From positions 62,001 through 126,000 of the forward strand of contig CAJVZW010000001.1 in assembly GCA_913020085.1 (NCBI GenBank): 64,000 bases of DNA, given 5' to 3'. Numbering within the stretch: position 1 is the first letter of the stretch; each line of letters opens with the position of its first letter. Both the position numbers and the translations under genes were made by a program. The notes below the pieces were generated by a model, which had not been told where the DNA came from, did no database searches, and saw only the letters and a program-made list of their open reading frames with translations. Origin of the DNA: an uncultured Pseudomonadota bacterium. Lineage in GTDB: Bacteria > Pseudomonadota > Gammaproteobacteria > Comchoanobacterales > Comchoanobacteraceae. Below are positions 62,554 through 64,000 of the stretch, piece after piece.

Positions 62554-63597
62554 AACATTTGTTAGCTGGTCACTTTTTGATAATTTACCTCTTAATCTCT
62601 CAAGTCCATTTATTTGTTTTTTAATATGCTCAGCATCTTGTGACAGAATATGTTCTCCCAGTGTTAATGCATTACATTGTCCCATTGTAAATTCTTTTAA
62701 TATTTCTTCCTTTAATATGAGATTGGGCAGGGAGATCCATTTGGTGGATAAACACATCTTAATTATCCAGCCGCTTAATACCCCCATTTTATATGTGACG
62801 CAAAGCGGAATTCCTCTCAGGGCCAACTCAAGTGTAGCCGTTCCACTGCAGCAAACAGCATAATCTGCCTCAATATTTGCAATCGGTGTGTTTTCAATCA
62901 TGTTATTATCAACACCTAGTTTATTTGCTAGCTCCTGGTTATGGGTTTGACCTATATAATATGTCGCCTTGATGTTATGTGACAATAGCAGTTTTCTGAG
63001 CTTTTCATAAATTGGAATTAATTGGAGCAGTTCTTGCTTCCGGCTTCCAGGCAGTAGGGCAATTTTCTTAATCGGAAAATTCGGACAACATGGATGTATT
63101 TTTCTCACAAGCGGTTGCTGTACTTGGTGGATTTTCAAATTGGGGTGAGTTAAAAAAGGAGTCTCTATATCGTAAAAATAGTATAGTGTGTCTACATATT
63201 TTGCTAAAGTATTAATTCTTTTCTTACCCCACGCAAAAAGTTGAGGCGGGACATAGTAGTGAACGGGGATTTTCAGAGGAGCAATCTTTTTAACTAGGTG
63301 CAAATTAAACCCAGGAAAATCAACCATCAAAATCAAATCAGGCTGCCAATTTAATATGTCTTGATAAGTTTCATCAAATATTCTTTTAAAAAATCTAATG
63401 TTTTTTAATACTTCGATAAGGCCAACCACAGATAGCTTATTATTATAAGTTAAAATATCCACCCCATTTTGTGCCAGTAGATTGCCCCCAATCCCTCGGG
63501 ATATAACAGGCCGATCCTTGATTGCATTGAGAAATTCCAGTGCATAAGTCTCTCCAGAAAAATCACCGGCTATCACGAATACTTTTAGTGGCTTCAT
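62515..63597 (-). CDS. lpxB: Lipid-A-disaccharide synthase
   Basis: Joins UDP-2,3-diacylglucosamine and lipid X into the tetraacyl disaccharide. In 360 residues: IAGDFSGETYALEFL (family A-G-E-x-S-G-D), GIGGNLLAQNGVDIL, LILMVDFPGFNLHL, YYVPPQLFAWGKKR (P-x-x-W-A-W), LLPGSRKQEL and CCSGTATLELAL. The gene points left, against the usual lpxA-lpxB-rnhB direction. Divergent from rnhB. Confidence 0.95.
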   Translation of the reverse strand: MKPLKVFVIAGDFSGETYALEFLNAIKDRPVISRGIGGNLLAQNGVDILTYNNKLSVVGLIEVLKNIRFFKRIFDETYQDILNWQPDLILMVDFPGFNLHLVKKIAPLKIPVHYYVPPQLFAWGKKRINTLAKYVDTLYYFYDIETPFLTHPNLKIHQVQQPLVRKIHPCCPNFPIKKIALLPGSRKQELLQLIPIYEKLRKLLLSHNIKATYYIGQTHNQELANKLGVDNNMIENTPIANIEADYAVCCSGTATLELALRGIPLCVTYKMGVLSGWIIKMCLSTKWISLPNLILKEEILKEFTMGQCNALTLGEHILSQDAEHIKKQINGLERLRGKLSKSDQLTNVLAQYRPIIEECS

Positions 63598-63640
63598 AGA
63601 CGGTTGACCTTCTGATTACATCGCCTTACGATATCATACT

Positions 63641-64000
63641 ATGGTTGACAGTTCACTCAAAATAGTCGGTGTCGATGAGGCAGGACGGGGGCCCCTCGCT
63701 GGCCCAGTTGTCGCAGCTGCTGTTTCTTTAAACTCAGCGATTGCTGGATTGGATGATTCAAAAAAGCTCTCCAAAGCCAAGAGAAAAAAGTTATTTCACG
63801 AGATTACCCAGCACCCATGGGCATTTGCAGTTGTCAGCCCACGAGAGATTGATCGGTATAATATCCACCACGCCAGCCTTTTAGCCTTTGAAAGAGCAAT
63901 AAAGGTGTTCCCTGGACAGGTGGGGCATATCCTAGTCGATGGGAAATATACCCCCAATTGGGACTACTCTTCTGAGGCAGTGATTAAAGGTGATCAAAAG
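63641..64000 (+). CDS. rnhB: Ribonuclease HII, 5' part
   Basis: Removes RNA from RNA-DNA hybrids. The first 120 codons are inside the window and the frame is open to the right edge. Catalytic signature VGVDEAGRGPLAGPVVAAAV at residues 9-28, then LDDSKKLSKAKR and HILVDGKYTP. The ATG follows the divergent lpxB start by 43 bases. Confidence 0.95.
   Translation, partial: MVDSSLKIVGVDEAGRGPLAGPVVAAAVSLNSAIAGLDDSKKLSKAKRKKLFHEITQHPWAFAVVSPREIDRYNIHHASLLAFERAIKVFPGQVGHILVDGKYTPNWDYSSEAVIKGDQK

Overview
The window is a gene-dense, AT-rich stretch of a gammaproteobacterial chromosome. The evidence is gene order as well as gene content: an rpsB-tsf-pyrH-frr-uppS-cdsA-bamA-skp-lpxD-fabZ-lpxA block, ftsH-folP-glmM, pepP-ubiH-ubiI, a 6S RNA gene directly before ygfA, dut next to algC, and rpmB-rpmG. 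Ubiquinone synthesis, lipid A synthesis, RpoH, GreA, DjlA and a Com1-like DsbA protein agree with this. A host-associated lineage near Legionellales or Coxiella-like bacteria is my inference, not a demonstrated placement. No phage, insertion sequence, CRISPR array or tRNA gene was seen. No stretch longer than about 300 bases lacks a gene.

Layout. 1-2600: end of a membrane protein (perhaps FtsX), rpoH, a periplasmic thiol-disulfide protein and a lysine-rich protein of unknown role. 2.7-10.3 kb: a two-gene ABC importer, then a leftward set running ubiC, djlA, rpe, aldehyde dehydrogenase, MFS transporter. 10.4-16.5 kb: a frameshifted ubiA, rubredoxin, a hydrolase, a lone receiver domain, metK, ferredoxin, a fatty acid desaturase, a UbiK-like protein and two HTH regulators. 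16.5-23.4 kb: rpmB-rpmG, trpS, sbcB, a thioredoxin-fold protein, an 858-residue membrane protein of unknown function, greA and an SCP2-domain protein.

23.6-25.65 kb holds the most unusual locus: four overlapping genes encoding a possible beta-solenoid protein, a 40-residue peptide with Lys-acid-Gly triplets, a RimK/MvdD-like ATP-grasp ligase, and a second protein resembling an ATP-grasp fold that has lost its metal-binding residues. It has the layout of a graspetide-like peptide modification (RiPP) cluster. The product and chemistry are inferred.

25.7-35.4 kb: phhB, a secreted protein, an S9 peptidase, xseA, a CDGSH protein, a cluster for cell-wall turnover (M23 peptidase, anmK, DUF1460 amidase), spmA-spmB, and sodB divergent from a peroxiredoxin gene. 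35.4-47 kb: rlmE, ftsH, folP, glmM, an MFS transporter, a LuxR-type regulator, dapB, an NSS transporter, two UbiH-family monooxygenases and pepP. 47.1-52.6 kb: a short coiled-coil protein, 6S RNA, ygfA, algC, dut, an L,D-transpeptidase, a YihY protein and a hypothetical protein. 52.8-64 kb: the translation, isoprenoid, outer-membrane and lipid A block, where S2 carries a long histone-like tail, lpxB is inverted, and rnhB runs off the end.

The genome is very tightly packed. All thirteen convergent gene pairs overlap or lie within 6 bases of each other, and most co-directional neighbours overlap by 1 to about 30 bases, which implies translational coupling and leaves no space for ordinary hairpin terminators.
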